Source: Lachnospiraceae bacterium
GTDB taxonomy: Bacteria; Bacillota; Clostridia; Lachnospirales; Lachnospiraceae
NCBI GenBank assembly: GCA_029067085.1
Contig: JAIEFE010000015.1
Span: 367,633 to 431,632, forward strand
Length of the DNA: 64,000 nucleotides
Direction: 5' to 3'
In this document: positions 44,730-54,700 of the stretch, piece after piece
How the letters are laid out: the number at the start of each line of letters is the position of its first letter
Numbering within the stretch: position 1 is the stretch's first letter
Notes under the pieces: generated by a model
Seen by the model: the letters and a program-made list of their open reading frames with translations, nothing else
Database searches by the model: none
Told to the model about the DNA's origin: nothing
Translations under genes and position numbers: made by a program

Positions 44730-44909
44730 TCAATCCGTACACCAATTTTTTTTCACCCCTGTCATACTCTGCGTCAGGATGAGCGGTGTCAGCAAAATGC
44801 CCGTCTGTGTGATACTGCAGTCCAGAATATCCTGCTCCCGGATTGCAAATGCTGCCATAGCCCGTGCGGGGAGAGATATCATCCCTCCGTTTTTCACTTG
44901 TACTTTCAT
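44730..44909 (-). CDS. AbrB/SpoVT-type DNA-binding protein, small
   Basis: 59 residues starting MKVQVKNGGMISLPARAMAA, with the swapped-hairpin strand pattern of AbrB/MazE DNA-binding domains (GGMISLPARAM corresponds to the GRITIP element). The AAAGGGGGAATGAA ribosome site is strong. After residue 50 it runs into GTG AAA AAA AAT and stops at 44730-44732. One A fewer in that run would fuse it in frame to the winged-helix/BTAD gene. It is too short for standard gene-calling thresholds. Confidence 0.7.
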   Translation of the reverse strand: MKVQVKNGGMISLPARAMAAFAIREQDILDCSITQTGILLTPLILTQSMTGVKKNWCTD

Positions 44910-45030
44910 TTCATTCCCCCTTTACGTATTGTATCCCGCCATACCGAATATTCCGCATCAACAGCGGATCATACTCCTCTTTTTCACCTCCTGTCCTTAT
45001 TATCCAATTCGGCATTTGCAGTTTACATAA

Positions 45031-45060
45031 ATTGTATTACATATCGTAATCTTTCGTCAA
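45031..45060 (-). promoter_or_regulatory. Promoter with palindromic operator before the AbrB gene
   Basis: TTGACG (45055-45060), 18 bases, TACAAT (45031-45036) on the minus strand. The spacer contains a perfect palindrome ATTAC-GATAT-GTAAT (45036-45050), suitable for autoregulation. Confidence 0.6.
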
Positions 45061-45157
45061 GTTTTTTACCTGCACATGCTCTTCCCTTCTTCCTCTTCGG
45101 GTGTTATACTCTATAGTAAGAACGAATATTCCGTTGACTGTGAAAGGAGCCGTCCCT

Positions 45158-45919
45158 ATGAAAGAACAACTCTACACCATTCCCTTAAACGACGCCATGA
45201 ACGCTCAGGACGAATGTCCCTTCTGCTTTATCGAGCGAAACGTGGAACAGGATCTTTTAGACTTTGTCTTAGGCTCCGGCTCCTCCTACATGGAGAGTGA
45301 TGTCAGGGAGCAGACGGACAAAGCCGGCTTTTGCAGAAATCACTTCAAAAAAATGTTTGATTACGGCAATACGCTGGGAAATGCCTGGATTTTAAAGACA
45401 CACTATCAGAGAATGAACCGTGAGCTCAAGGAACAGATAAAATCTTTTAAGCCCGGTAAAACCTCACTGAAGGATATGCTGAAGAAGCAGCCCGTCCGCA
45501 GCAATCCCATCGGTGTGTGGGTTGCCGAAAAAGAAGCTTCCTGCTATATCTGCAATCGCTATGCAGACACCTATGACAGATACCTCGACACCTTCTTTGT
45601 CATGTACAAAAAAGATCCTGAATTTCGTGAGAAAGTAAAGAACAGCAAGGGCTTCTGCCTTCACCACTTCGGTGACCTGTGCGAAGCTGCAGACAGCCGT
45701 TTAAGCGATAAGGAAAAGGCCTCTTTTTATGAGATGATCTTCCCGTTGATGGAACAGAATATGGAACGTCTCGCCGAAGACGTTTCCTGGCTGGTAGAGA
45801 AATTTGATTACCGCAACAAAGACGCCGATTGGAAGAATTCAAGAGACGCCATCCAGCGCGGTATGCAGAAGCTAAAGGGCGGTTATCCCGCCGACCCGCC
45901 ATATCAGGCAAACAAATAA
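45158..45919 (+). CDS. DUF6062 family protein
   Basis: About 253 residues from the ATG at 45158 (AAAGGAG upstream). Paired Cys motifs CPFCFIE and CYICNRY, the second Cys-His groups AGFCRNHFKKM and KGFCLHHFGDL, and the helical remainder fit the DUF6062 family found in Clostridia. The four-ligand Cys/His sets suggest two zinc sites. Function unknown. It is divergent from the AbrB gene. Confidence 0.8.
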   Translation: MKEQLYTIPLNDAMNAQDECPFCFIERNVEQDLLDFVLGSGSSYMESDVREQTDKAGFCRNHFKKMFDYGNTLGNAWILKTHYQRMNRELKEQIKSFKPGKTSLKDMLKKQPVRSNPIGVWVAEKEASCYICNRYADTYDRYLDTFFVMYKKDPEFREKVKNSKGFCLHHFGDLCEAADSRLSDKEKASFYEMIFPLMEQNMERLAEDVSWLVEKFDYRNKDADWKNSRDAIQRGMQKLKGGYPADPPYQANK

Positions 45920-45940
45920 CTTTCGCAATTTCCTATAAAT

Positions 45941-45986
45941 GAAGGAAACAGGAGGCTTTCTTCTAAAGAATGCCTCCTGTTCCTTC
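45941..45986. terminator. Bidirectional terminator between convergent genes
   Basis: GAAGGAAACAGGAGGC and GCCTCCTGTTCCTTC form a 15-bp stem with one bulged A, lying between the DUF6062 gene and the convergent membrane protein gene. Weak T runs flank it. Confidence 0.8.
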
Positions 45987-46005
45987 TATATCCAGGCTGA
46001 TTCGC

Positions 46006-46371
46006 CTATTCGTTCATGTAGTCGTCACTGTCATCCTCTTCTTCATCGTCGTCGTCAAAGAACTCTTCCACTTTCTTTGCGCCCCCCACGACTTTGTCTG
46101 TCGCCTCGGCCTTCTCCGCCTGAATGCCTTCCTTAAAGACATCCTTCACCTCTTCCTTCAGGCTTTCCTCCGCCTTGTTCAGATCCAGATCGACATAATT
46201 GCGGTCGGAATCGTTCTCATTCAGATTCTCGTCAAAATTATCGAAATCGTCATCATCATAAAAATCATCATCCATGAGCGCATCCCTGCCCTTTAGGTAG
46301 TAATACGCCCCTCCCGCTACGGCGCCAAGAGCCGCTGTCACCAACAATAATTTACCAAATTTTTTTGCCAT
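46006..46371 (-). CDS. Small membrane-anchored acidic protein
   Basis: 121 residues from the ATG at 46369-46371, with AAAGGAG upstream. One N-terminal membrane helix (LLLVTAALGAVAGGAYYYL) is followed by an Asp/Glu-rich tail (DDDFYDDDDFDNFDENLNEN and DDDDEEEDDSDDYMNE). It resembles the YtxH-type small stress-associated membrane proteins found in Firmicutes. No enzyme motif is seen, and the function is unknown. Confidence 0.7.
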   Translation of the reverse strand: MAKKFGKLLLVTAALGAVAGGAYYYLKGRDALMDDDFYDDDDFDNFDENLNENDSDRNYVDLDLNKAEESLKEEVKDVFKEGIQAEKAEATDKVVGGAKKVEEFFDDDDEEEDDSDDYMNE

Positions 46372-46534
46372 CAGTGTTCTCCTTTCACCGTATCTGTTAT
46401 TATATATATTAATACTATTTTGCGAAAATGAAAAGAGAATATGTATAAAAAAACAGAAAACTTTACTAAATCCGCATTTTGACCACAACATCTTGTGCCA
46501 AAAAATTTTGTCGAAACTAGTTTCCCGCATAACA

Positions 46535-46585
46535 TTGAATCCCTTTCGGTATTGTGTTATAGTAAAATCTGACCGAAAAGGTCAA
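46535..46585 (+). promoter_or_regulatory. Promoter and operator of the TetR gene
   Basis: TTGAAT (46535-46540), 17 bases, TATAGT (46558-46563). Immediately downstream is the palindrome TGACC-GAAAA-GGTCA (46570-46584), placed to block transcription. CCTTTCGGT in the spacer mirrors ACCGAAAAGG. Confidence 0.7.
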
Positions 46586-46608
46586 TTAACGTAGAATTAG
46601 GGGAAGTT

Positions 46609-47211
46609 ATGAACGAAAAATTTTTTGATCTGAAAAAAGAAAAACAGGACCGCATGATCAATGCCGCCTTAAAGATATTTGCTCTGGGTGGCTATAAGCA
46701 TGCCAGTACAGATGACATCGTAGGTGAGGCCGGAATCAGCAAAGGATTACTATTTCACTATTTTGGGAGTAAGCTCGGCCTTTACAGCTTTCTCTATGAC
46801 TACAGTGTGCGCTTTATGAAACTGGAGTTGACCGGTGCTGTCTCCTCCACGGAGCAGGATTATTTTGAGATCCGCAGGCTGATGGAATACGCCAGGCTGC
46901 AGGTCCTCAAAAATTATCCCTATATGCAGCAGTTCTTAAATCGCTGCCGCCGCGAAGATGTGAGCGAGGCGCTGGTCGCTATTGAGCGGCAGAGAAACGT
47001 ACTGAGCGACGTACAGGCCGTTCTGAAAAATCAGGCTGACCGCTCGCGTTTTAAAACAGAGGTGGATTACGAGAAACTGGATCAAATGCTTACCTACACC
47101 CTCAACGGATTAATGAACGCGCATTTTGAAGACGCTTCCTTCCATCCCGATATGCTTTACGACGAGAGCTGCGCCTATCTGAATATGATGAAAACACTGT
47201 CTTACCGGTGA
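46609..47211 (+). CDS. TetR/AcrR family regulator
   Basis: 200 residues. The helix-turn-helix is IVGEAGISKGLLFHYFGSKL, preceded by RMINAALKIFALGGYKHAST. The C-terminal ligand domain has no specific motif. The TGACC-N5-GGTCA palindrome between its promoter and start codon suggests autorepression. No adjacent co-directional target gene is visible. AGGGGAAG upstream of the ATG. Confidence 0.92.
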   Translation: MNEKFFDLKKEKQDRMINAALKIFALGGYKHASTDDIVGEAGISKGLLFHYFGSKLGLYSFLYDYSVRFMKLELTGAVSSTEQDYFEIRRLMEYARLQVLKNYPYMQQFLNRCRREDVSEALVAIERQRNVLSDVQAVLKNQADRSRFKTEVDYEKLDQMLTYTLNGLMNAHFEDASFHPDMLYDESCAYLNMMKTLSYR

Positions 47212-47267
47212 TTGTCGCTCGGCAGCATTCTCCCTGAAATGATTTACTCTGTCGCATTTTTCAATAT

Positions 47268-47299
47268 AAAAAAGTCCGGCTTACTGCCAGACTTTTTTT
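47268..47299. terminator. Bidirectional terminator between the TetR and MocR genes
   Basis: AAAAAAGTC-C-GGC pairs with GCC-A-GACTTTTTTT around the loop TTACT, so A and T runs flank the stem on both sides. It overlaps the last codons of the MocR gene. Confidence 0.8.
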
Positions 47300-48705
47300 A
47301 ATCTCTCTATTCCTTCCCGAATTTCCGTCTCCGACAAGCTCCCATAACCAAGAATCAGAGTTGCCGGTTCTTTTGTCTCTCCCGCCGCTGAGCCGCTCTC
47401 ATTCATGCGGAACGCGCCCATGCCGTAAACCTTTACATCCGCTGCCGCTGCCGCCCGAACCAGACTCTCTTCGTCTCTGCTCCTTTTGTCAGCAAGCAGA
47501 ACGTGAAGCCCGGCATTTTCACCGCTCACGGTAAAATCTGATTCCCAATCTCTGATTTCCCCCAAAAGCAGATCGTGCTTCGCACGGTATACTTTGCGCA
47601 TTTTATTCAGGTAACGTTCGAAATAGCCGTCACGGATAAATTCATTTAAGATCGTCTGATCGATCCTGGATACCGTGGAGGAAAAGAAACTGCACTCCCT
47701 GCGGTACTTTTCCAGAAGCGGATAGGGCAGCACCATATAGCTGACCCGGATTGCGGGAGCAATCGATTTGGAAAAGGTACCCAGATAGATCACGCGGCCC
47801 ATAGAGTCCGATGCCTGCAGAGACGGCAGCGGCTTTCCTTTATAACGGAACTCGCTGTCGTAGTCGTCCTCGATCAGATATCGTTCCTCCCCCGCAGCAG
47901 CCCAGCCAAGAAGCTCCATACGTCTTCCGATCGGCATAGATATTCCCGTGGGATACTGACGTGAGGGCATCACATAAGCTACCTGGGCGCCGCTCTCCCG
48001 CAGCCTGTCCACACGGATTCCCTTCTCATCCATGGGAATCAGCGAGATCGGATAGGCAAAAGAGCGGAATATCTGATAGGCTCTCATATAAGTCGGGTTC
48101 TCCATAGCCACAGGAACATGACGTCCCAGCAGTTTTTCCAGCAAAAGAAGCAGGAAGTCGTTCCCTGCTCCGATGATAAGCTGCTCCGGCTCACATTTTA
48201 CGCCTCGGGAGCCATGCAGATAGCGGCAGATCGTCCTCCGAAGTTCCTCATCCCCCTGAGGCTCTCCCAGAGCAAACATTCGGCTCTTGGCATCCACCAG
48301 AATGCTTCTGGTGATCTTCTTCCATGTGGCATAGGGAAAATGCGCCATATCGATGGCCGTCGGAGAAAAGTCATAGCGAAAAGCATTGACCGGCTCTTTC
48401 CCGGACGGCCGTATCTTCTCCTCCGCTGTTATCCCGACATCGTAAAGCCCTTCGGTGGCATTCACAAAATATCCGCTTCTGGATCTTGCCGTCAGATATC
48501 CCTCCGCTACAAGCTGACCATAAGCCATATCCACCGTAGTTCTGGATACTTGCAGAGAATCCGAGAGGAATCTGGCTGAAGGAAGCCTCTCTTCCGGCAA
48601 AAGGTTCCCTGTCCTGATTTCCTCTCGGATATACTCATAAAGCTGCTCATATAAGGTTTTACCGCTCTTTTTCTCCAACCGAATTCGAATCGGCAACTCT
48701 CTCAT
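47281..48705 (-). CDS. MocR/PdxR family regulator (GntR HTH + aminotransferase-like)
   Basis: 474 residues. The GntR winged helix covers residues 1-75 (LPSARFLSDSLQVSRTTVDM). A class I aminotransferase-like domain follows, with the PLP-binding Lys region VIYLGTFSKSIAPAIRVSYM and the Asp segment LIEDDYDSEFRY. These proteins regulate vitamin B6, amino acid or GABA-related genes. The pyridoxal synthase genes pdxS/pdxT are not adjacent, so PdxR function is not established. It ends inside a terminator and starts 16 bases after the DUF2225 gene. Confidence 0.92.
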   Translation of the reverse strand: MRELPIRIRLEKKSGKTLYEQLYEYIREEIRTGNLLPEERLPSARFLSDSLQVSRTTVDMAYGQLVAEGYLTARSRSGYFVNATEGLYDVGITAEEKIRPSGKEPVNAFRYDFSPTAIDMAHFPYATWKKITRSILVDAKSRMFALGEPQGDEELRRTICRYLHGSRGVKCEPEQLIIGAGNDFLLLLLEKLLGRHVPVAMENPTYMRAYQIFRSFAYPISLIPMDEKGIRVDRLRESGAQVAYVMPSRQYPTGISMPIGRRMELLGWAAAGEERYLIEDDYDSEFRYKGKPLPSLQASDSMGRVIYLGTFSKSIAPAIRVSYMVLPYPLLEKYRRECSFFSSTVSRIDQTILNEFIRDGYFERYLNKMRKVYRAKHDLLLGEIRDWESDFTVSGENAGLHVLLADKRSRDEESLVRAAAAADVKVYGMGAFRMNESGSAAGETKEPATLILGYGSLSETEIREGIERLKKVWQ

Positions 48706-48721
48706 GGCTGTCTGCGCTCCG

Positions 48722-49588
48722 CTATTTTCTGGCAGCGGCGTTCTTTTCCTTAATCTTCTTCATCAACATTTCCTTCACGTCTCTGGCTTTATCCTTCATA
48801 CGGGGATTGGCCGTCTTGGAGGTGATAAGACCCGTGATCAGGCGGCTCGCCACATCGTACTGCTCGAAACGCATAGCTGTCACCGAGATCAGGAAGTCTA
48901 CCGTAGGCTCATCCATGCCGCACATGGGGAAGCTCTCCGTCTGTCTTGCTGCAAGGAAGCCTTCCAGTGCATTTCGAAGGAATTCGTCCTCCTCCTCCTG
49001 ACACTTTTTCTTCTTCTCTTCGTAGCCCTCTTCCTCCGGATCCAGATGCTCCGCCTGCCCTCTCAGAAGCCAGGCTGTCTTCAAACAGATATAAGCCTTC
49101 TCGCTGGCCTTCGTCTGCTTTACGATCGCATTGGCAAGCGCCATTTTATAACGCTCCAGCGCTTCCTCGTAAGTGTAGGTCTCCGCTGTCTCCTTCTGGG
49201 GTTTAAAATTTGCGGAGATTGCCTTCTGAATATTCTTTGCCTGCGGAGAAGTCAGATACTTAAAAAATCTGCTCAGGGCTGCATAACCGCAGGACGGACA
49301 CATGATCACATCATACTTTAAAAGATCGATCTGCTCATACCTGGGGCGCAGATCAAGATCACTTCCCGCCAGCTTCGCTTTACCGATCTTGACGGTTCTC
49401 GCCTTGAATTCTCTATCACAGAGCGGACAGTTAAAGGACTTGTCAAAAAGGAAATCCTGTTCCTGCACTACATGCGAACCGGACTCTCCGCCCTCACCTT
49501 CCTCCTCCTTTTTGGACGTCTCATAGAGATTCATCCCTTCCAGATTACTTAATCCAAATTGCTCTAAGCCTGACAACAGTCCTGCCAT
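48722..49588 (-). CDS. DUF2225 family protein
   Basis: 288 residues. A rubredoxin-like Cys arrangement (CPLCDREF ... CPSCGYA) is near the N-terminus, followed by TPR-like helices, ending in a Lys-rich tail. Found widely in Clostridia and spirochaetes, sometimes next to sporulation or cell-wall genes, but without known function. GGGGAGG is the ribosome site. Probably co-transcribed with the MocR gene 16 bases downstream. Confidence 0.85.
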   Translation of the reverse strand: MAGLLSGLEQFGLSNLEGMNLYETSKKEEEGEGGESGSHVVQEQDFLFDKSFNCPLCDREFKARTVKIGKAKLAGSDLDLRPRYEQIDLLKYDVIMCPSCGYAALSRFFKYLTSPQAKNIQKAISANFKPQKETAETYTYEEALERYKMALANAIVKQTKASEKAYICLKTAWLLRGQAEHLDPEEEGYEEKKKKCQEEEDEFLRNALEGFLAARQTESFPMCGMDEPTVDFLISVTAMRFEQYDVASRLITGLITSKTANPRMKDKARDVKEMLMKKIKEKNAAARK

Positions 49589-49672
49589 GTTATTAACCTC
49601 CCCAAATTTTATATCATTCTATGCAGTACAGCTTCGAAAAACTTTCGGTTTTACTTTCTTGTATATTTTATC

Positions 49673-51343
49673 CTATTTTTCTGATTTCGGCAATACATAG
49701 GAGCTCTTAAGTGATACAATTCTGTTAAAAACAAGTTTTTCCGGTTTAGAATCCCTGCAATCCACACAGAAAAATCCCTGTCTGACAAACTGGAAACTCT
49801 CGTAAGCCTGCGCATCCTTCACCGACGGCTCGATCCGACATTCCTTAAGCACCGTCAGGGAATTGGGATTTAGGTTCAGGCTGCCGTCCTCATTATAAAC
49901 GCCCTTCTCCTCGTCGATGATATTCTCGTAGAGCCGAATCTCAGCCTGTACGGATTCTGCGGCCGATACCCAGTGGATGGTCCCCTTTACCTTGCGGCCG
50001 TCCGGGCTGTTGCCGCCCTTGGATGCCGGGTCGTAGGTGCAGTGTACCACCGTCACCTTACCTGTCTCGTCCTTCTCATAGTCCGTACACTTCACAAAGT
50101 AGGCGCCCATAAGACGAACCTCATTGCCCGGGAAAAGTCTGAAATATTTCTTCGGCGGCTCTTCCATGAAGTCCTCCCGCTCGATATAAAGCTCTCTGCC
50201 AAAGGGCACTTCCCTGGAACCCAATGCCTCATTCTCCGGGTTGTTGACCACAGGCAGATACTCCGTCTCCCCCTCCGGATAATTGTCTATCACCAATTTG
50301 ACCGGATCAGTCACTGCCATGATCCGAGGCCGTTTCATTTTGAGATCCTCTCTGATACAGTATTCCAGCATGGAGTACTCCGCCGAAGAATTTGCCTTGG
50401 AGACACCACAGAGATCCACGAAAAGGCGGATCGATTCCGGGGTAAAGCCTCTTCTCCGGAGCGCGGCGATGGACACCAGACGGGGATCATCCCAGCCGTC
50501 CACAATGCCGTCCTCCACCAGCTTCTTAATATATCTCTTTCCTGTGACTACATTGGTCAAATACATCTTGGCAAACTCGATCTGCTTGGGCGGCTGTTCA
50601 TACTCAAGTTCTGTCACCACCCAGTTATACAAAGGCCTGTGATCCTCAAACTCCAGCGTACAGATGGAGTGGGTGATTCCTTCAATGGCGTCCTCTATGG
50701 GGTGTGCATAATCGTACATGGGGTAAATGCACCATTTGTCTCCCGTATTCTGATGAGACAGATGCGCCACACGATAAAGAATCGGATCACGCATATTGAT
50801 ATTCGGAGAGGACATGTCAATCTTCGCACGCAGGGTCTTCTCCCCGTCTGCGTATTTCCCTTCCTTCATCTCCGTAAAGAGCCTTAAATTCTCCTCAATG
50901 CTCCGCTCCCTGTTGGGATCGTCGCGTCCGGGCTCCGTCAGCGTCCCCCGGTATTCCCGCATCTCATCCGCAGTCAGGTCGGAGACATAGGCCTTTCCCT
51001 TTTTGATCAGTTTGAGCGCTCCCTCGTACATCTGGTCGAAATAATCGGAAGCAAAAAACAGCCGGTCCTCAAAATCCGCTCCCAGCCATCTCACGTCGGC
51101 CTTGATGGACTCCACAAACTCACTTTTTTCCTTGGTAGGATTCGTGTCATCAAAGCGCATATTGAATTTGCCGCCGTATTTCTCTGCCAGACCGGAATTT
51201 AGAAGAATACTCTTCGCATGCCCGATATGCAGATACCCGTTTGGCTCCGGCGGGAATCTGGTGTGCACCGTATCGTAAACACCCTCCGCCAGATCTTTCT
51301 CGATAATCTGCTCTATAAAATTCTTAGACTCTCTGGATTCCAC
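49673..51343 (-). CDS. glnS: Glutaminyl-tRNA synthetase
   Basis: 556 residues from a GTG at 51341-51343, chosen because GGGAGGGAG precedes it; the frame is open upstream with no start signal. Class I HIGH is [16 protein letters not shown], and [17 protein letters not shown] follows the catalytic core. At the KMSKS position the sequence is [13 protein letters not shown] rather than the usual VMSKRKL, keeping Lys-Arg but not the Ser. The beta-barrel anticodon domains are present (residues about 340-550). It charges tRNA-Gln directly, meaning the organism does not depend only on the GatCAB route. Confidence 0.95.
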   Translation of the reverse strand: MESRESKNFIEQIIEKDLAEGVYDTVHTRFPPEPNGYLHIGHAKSILLNSGLAEKYGGKFNMRFDDTNPTKEKSEFVESIKADVRWLGADFEDRLFFASDYFDQMYEGALKLIKKGKAYVSDLTADEMREYRGTLTEPGRDDPNRERSIEENLRLFTEMKEGKYADGEKTLRAKIDMSSPNINMRDPILYRVAHLSHQNTGDKWCIYPMYDYAHPIEDAIEGITHSICTLEFEDHRPLYNWVVTELEYEQPPKQIEFAKMYLTNVVTGKRYIKKLVEDGIVDGWDDPRLVSIAALRRRGFTPESIRLFVDLCGVSKANSSAEYSMLEYCIREDLKMKRPRIMAVTDPVKLVIDNYPEGETEYLPVVNNPENEALGSREVPFGRELYIEREDFMEEPPKKYFRLFPGNEVRLMGAYFVKCTDYEKDETGKVTVVHCTYDPASKGGNSPDGRKVKGTIHWVSAAESVQAEIRLYENIIDEEKGVYNEDGSLNLNPNSLTVLKECRIEPSVKDAQAYESFQFVRQGFFCVDCRDSKPEKLVFNRIVSLKSSYVLPKSEK

Positions 51344-51466
51344 GTCCGCTCCCTCCCTCTGTCTCAAAAGGGCAAAATCCCACACTGTGGAATCTTGCCC
51401 TATCCCTGTATCTGTGTTCAGCAGTCTGTTCTATATTTCATTACCCTTTGACAATTGACCGGTAAG

Positions 51467-51586
51467 TCAATCTTCCTCATCATCCACTGCTGCCGCAACG
51501 CCGGAAACCACTGCTGACACTACGGAAATCACAACAGGAATGATCACTACCACAACAAAACCACCCAATAACAATGTAAATCCCAT
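51467..51586 (-). CDS. 39-residue hydrophobic membrane peptide
   Basis: ATG at 51586 with AAGGAGGAATAGGAG upstream opens 39 codons: MGFTLLLGGFVVVVIIPVVI, a Ser/Val/Ala-rich stretch, then an acidic tail VDDEED. It is a single-helix membrane peptide too short for ORF thresholds. A copy of the palindrome (16-bp variant) overlaps the stop codon. Same strand as the TIR gene 123 bases upstream; function unknown. Confidence 0.6.
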   Translation of the reverse strand: MGFTLLLGGFVVVVIIPVVISVVSAVVSGVAAAVDDEED

Positions 51587-51709
51587 ACTCCTATTCCTCC
51601 TTGCCAAACCGCTCTGTCGGCTGTACAAATCTACCTATATATTATACACATTTTAAGAAAAACTGCAAGACCCGACGCGGAATGCCAAATCCGTACGGAG
51701 AATGCCTCA

Positions 51710-54700
51710 TCAGAAGTTTTTCTCCCACGCCTCCTGATAATTCCAATAACTGCTGTCGCCCAGCGCTTTCTTTGCCAGATCCACGGTCTCCTCCAGAGAA
51801 TATAAGGGGGACGTATAAATTCTGCCTCCGTTGTGCAGATACAAAGTCTGCGATGCAGCATCATATGCCAGATAACCACGGATATAGGAACGTTTGCTGT
51901 ACATCTGTCCCTCTCGCATGTCTATCTGGTAAGCATCGCCGCTTCCACACAGAAAGCCAAAATCCGCTCCCTCTGCCGCTTCATACCGCATCATCATCGC
52001 AGAAAGCCCTTCATATTTGCCGCGCCCGCCACAGAAATCGACATCATCCCCGGTATCCCAGTTCACAAAATAAATAAGTACCCTTCCGTCTTTATAGACC
52101 AGATAGAGATCATCGTCATCCTCGTCAAAGAAGATGGTCTCCAGATATTCCACATCCATACCGTCAAGCAGCGGATCAATATAGACGCCTTCTTTTCCCA
52201 TCTCATAAAAGAGAAGGCTGTCCGTCTCCTTCGAGGCCACCGCATAAAAAGACCGTCCGTTGCACACAGCCGTGATACCGTCCGAGAGGGCCTCTTCATA
52301 GAGCAATTCCCCGTCCGAAAGCCGATATCCGTACAATGTGTAATGATCCTGCATCGAAAGCACCCCTGCATTCCGGTCTATGCCCAGATACTCCATTCCA
52401 TTGTCTTCAAAGGCCACCGTTCGCAGGACGTTCCCGTTCGCAGAATCTATGATATGGTACGCATCCCGGGTGACAACCAGAAGTGACTCTGTTCCGTCTC
52501 CGTTGAAGTCACCAAAGGCCATCGTCTCACAATAGGCCGTATCTTCAAAAGTCCACATCAGCTTTTTCTCTGCCGTATCGAACATCTCCACACAGGTAAG
52601 AAATTCATCATCGAGCCTTGCCGCCGCCAGAAGCTTTCCGTCCGCTCCAAGCCGCGCCATTCTGTAAGTTTCCTCTCCCTCGTGGAATACCTCCGTTCCC
52701 TCGCCGCACATCCTCCGATACACCGTGATACGATTGCTGTTATAGGGCAGTGTCACACAGTAGCCGTCTCCCATGGCAAAATCTTTCACATTAGAAGAAG
52801 TACAGTCGGAAAAAGTTACCCCCGTCATATCTTCCATACGCTCCGTGTCAAGATAATGCCACTCTCCGTCCCTTGTAAACGCCATAAAATCATCTGTATT
52901 CGTATAAGAGCCGGTCTTAACGACCTCCGTTCCAAAAGAAATGGTATCGATCAGCGTCCCGTCCCTTCTGTCAAGCAGCAGGGCCTCACCGTACTTCTGA
53001 CACAAAAGATAACTGCTGCCCTCCTTGCGTGCAAACCCCACATCGTAGAGCCAGTTGCCTGATACCTCAAAGCTCCACAGCAGTTTTTGACCAGATAAGT
53101 CAAATGCCTGAAGTCTGCCTCCTGTCGTGGCGGTGGTTACCGATGAATTCGATCTTTCACTGTAGTTGCTGGTCACATAGAGCAGATCAGCGCCATGCTG
53201 ATAGCTGCCATCCTCCAGACAAAGACTCCCTATATATTCATGATCAATCGGATACAGAGAAACCTCCGGCTTCTCTCCCGTATCCGCATGATATTCCAGC
53301 ACCGCGATCCGCTTGCCACTGCTTCTCGACACAAGCTCCAGTGCCACCAGGATCCTTCCGTCCTCAGTGACCATCTGTTCCGACTCAAAGCCATTCTGGG
53401 CATACAAACCTTCCTCCAGCTGCTCCCACTGCAGTCTGTCTGCTGTTTTCCCGTCTGCGCCCACAAGATAACACCCTTCCCTTTCCACCACCAGGAAAAC
53501 TTCCTTCTCCGGTATGGGAACCACACCCTCATAGGAGACACAGGGATAGGTCTTGATCTCTTTCGTCTCCAGATTCTGCACACAGATCTCCTCTTCCTGA
53601 GAGATCTCATTTTTCTGCGGGTACAAGATCCGATCCTCCGACAAAAATCCCGCCTGACACTCCCAGGATAAGTTCACACCCTCCGGTCGAAAGGATACCA
53701 TATTACTCTCATGCAGGCTCTCCCAGACAGTCAGTCTGCCGGAATCACCCAGAGCCATCACTCTGCCGCCCTCCGGTGAAACCTTCATAAAACGAATGAT
53801 GCTCTGTGCCTCCAGAATCCGATCGGGCTTGATCCGTGTATCGTTCTCATACAGATACAGAAGCTCCGTCAGGGAATACATAAGTTGCGACGGACAGTCC
53901 GCCGCCATCTGCTCCTCGTTATCGGCTTCCGACATATAATTCTGATAGGCCATGACGCCCTCCGCCAAACCAAGCATGCGATTTCCTTCTTCCAGAAATC
54001 CGAGGGCTTCTCTGGCATGGGCCTCCGTGACCCTGATGCGGGATTCTTCGTACTGCGCCTCTATCACTTCTGACTGTTCATAGATGAGCCGGGCATTTTC
54101 CTGGATCTGCCGGCTCTGATGCTGTATTTTCAATGCCGCAGCAGTACTGACCAGCCCGATCAACAAACATATCACACTCGCCGACACAGATGTCAATATG
54201 ACTTTTCGCATTCTCTGCTCTCTATGCCGCTGCTTTAAATCGTCATAACTGCAGCTAAACATAGGCGCCGCAAGACGAAGCAGTTCACTTTTTATTTTCC
54301 TGCGTATTTCCCTGTTTGTATTTCCACGCACATCCGCTGCCAGCGGTTCCACGGGAACCCTTTTAGAAATGACACTACCGTCAGTTTGATATTCTTTCTC
54401 CTCCCGAAAAAGCAATTCCTCCGGAAACGAGGTCTCCGGTTCTCCCTCCACCAAAACCGCCAGTACATGCTCCCTGTCATGCATTTGGATAAAAGTCTCT
54501 ATCTCCTTGCGGCACCACATTGACTCATTCAGTCTGGGTGAACAGATGACGATCAGGTACTCAGAATGCTCCAGCGCCTCCGTGATCGGATCGGCAAGGT
54601 TGCTCACAAGAGGCAGTTCCTCCCTGTCTCGGAATACTCTGTGAATCCGGGTCTTGATCCGATTCTCATTGCTCTGTTCTTCTTTATGCCGCACCACACT

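Noticed and set aside
51455-51470. Palindrome ATTGACCGGTAAGTCAAT as a terminator of the 39-residue gene
   Set aside because: The stem is short and no U-tract follows; it fits the dispersed palindrome family better.
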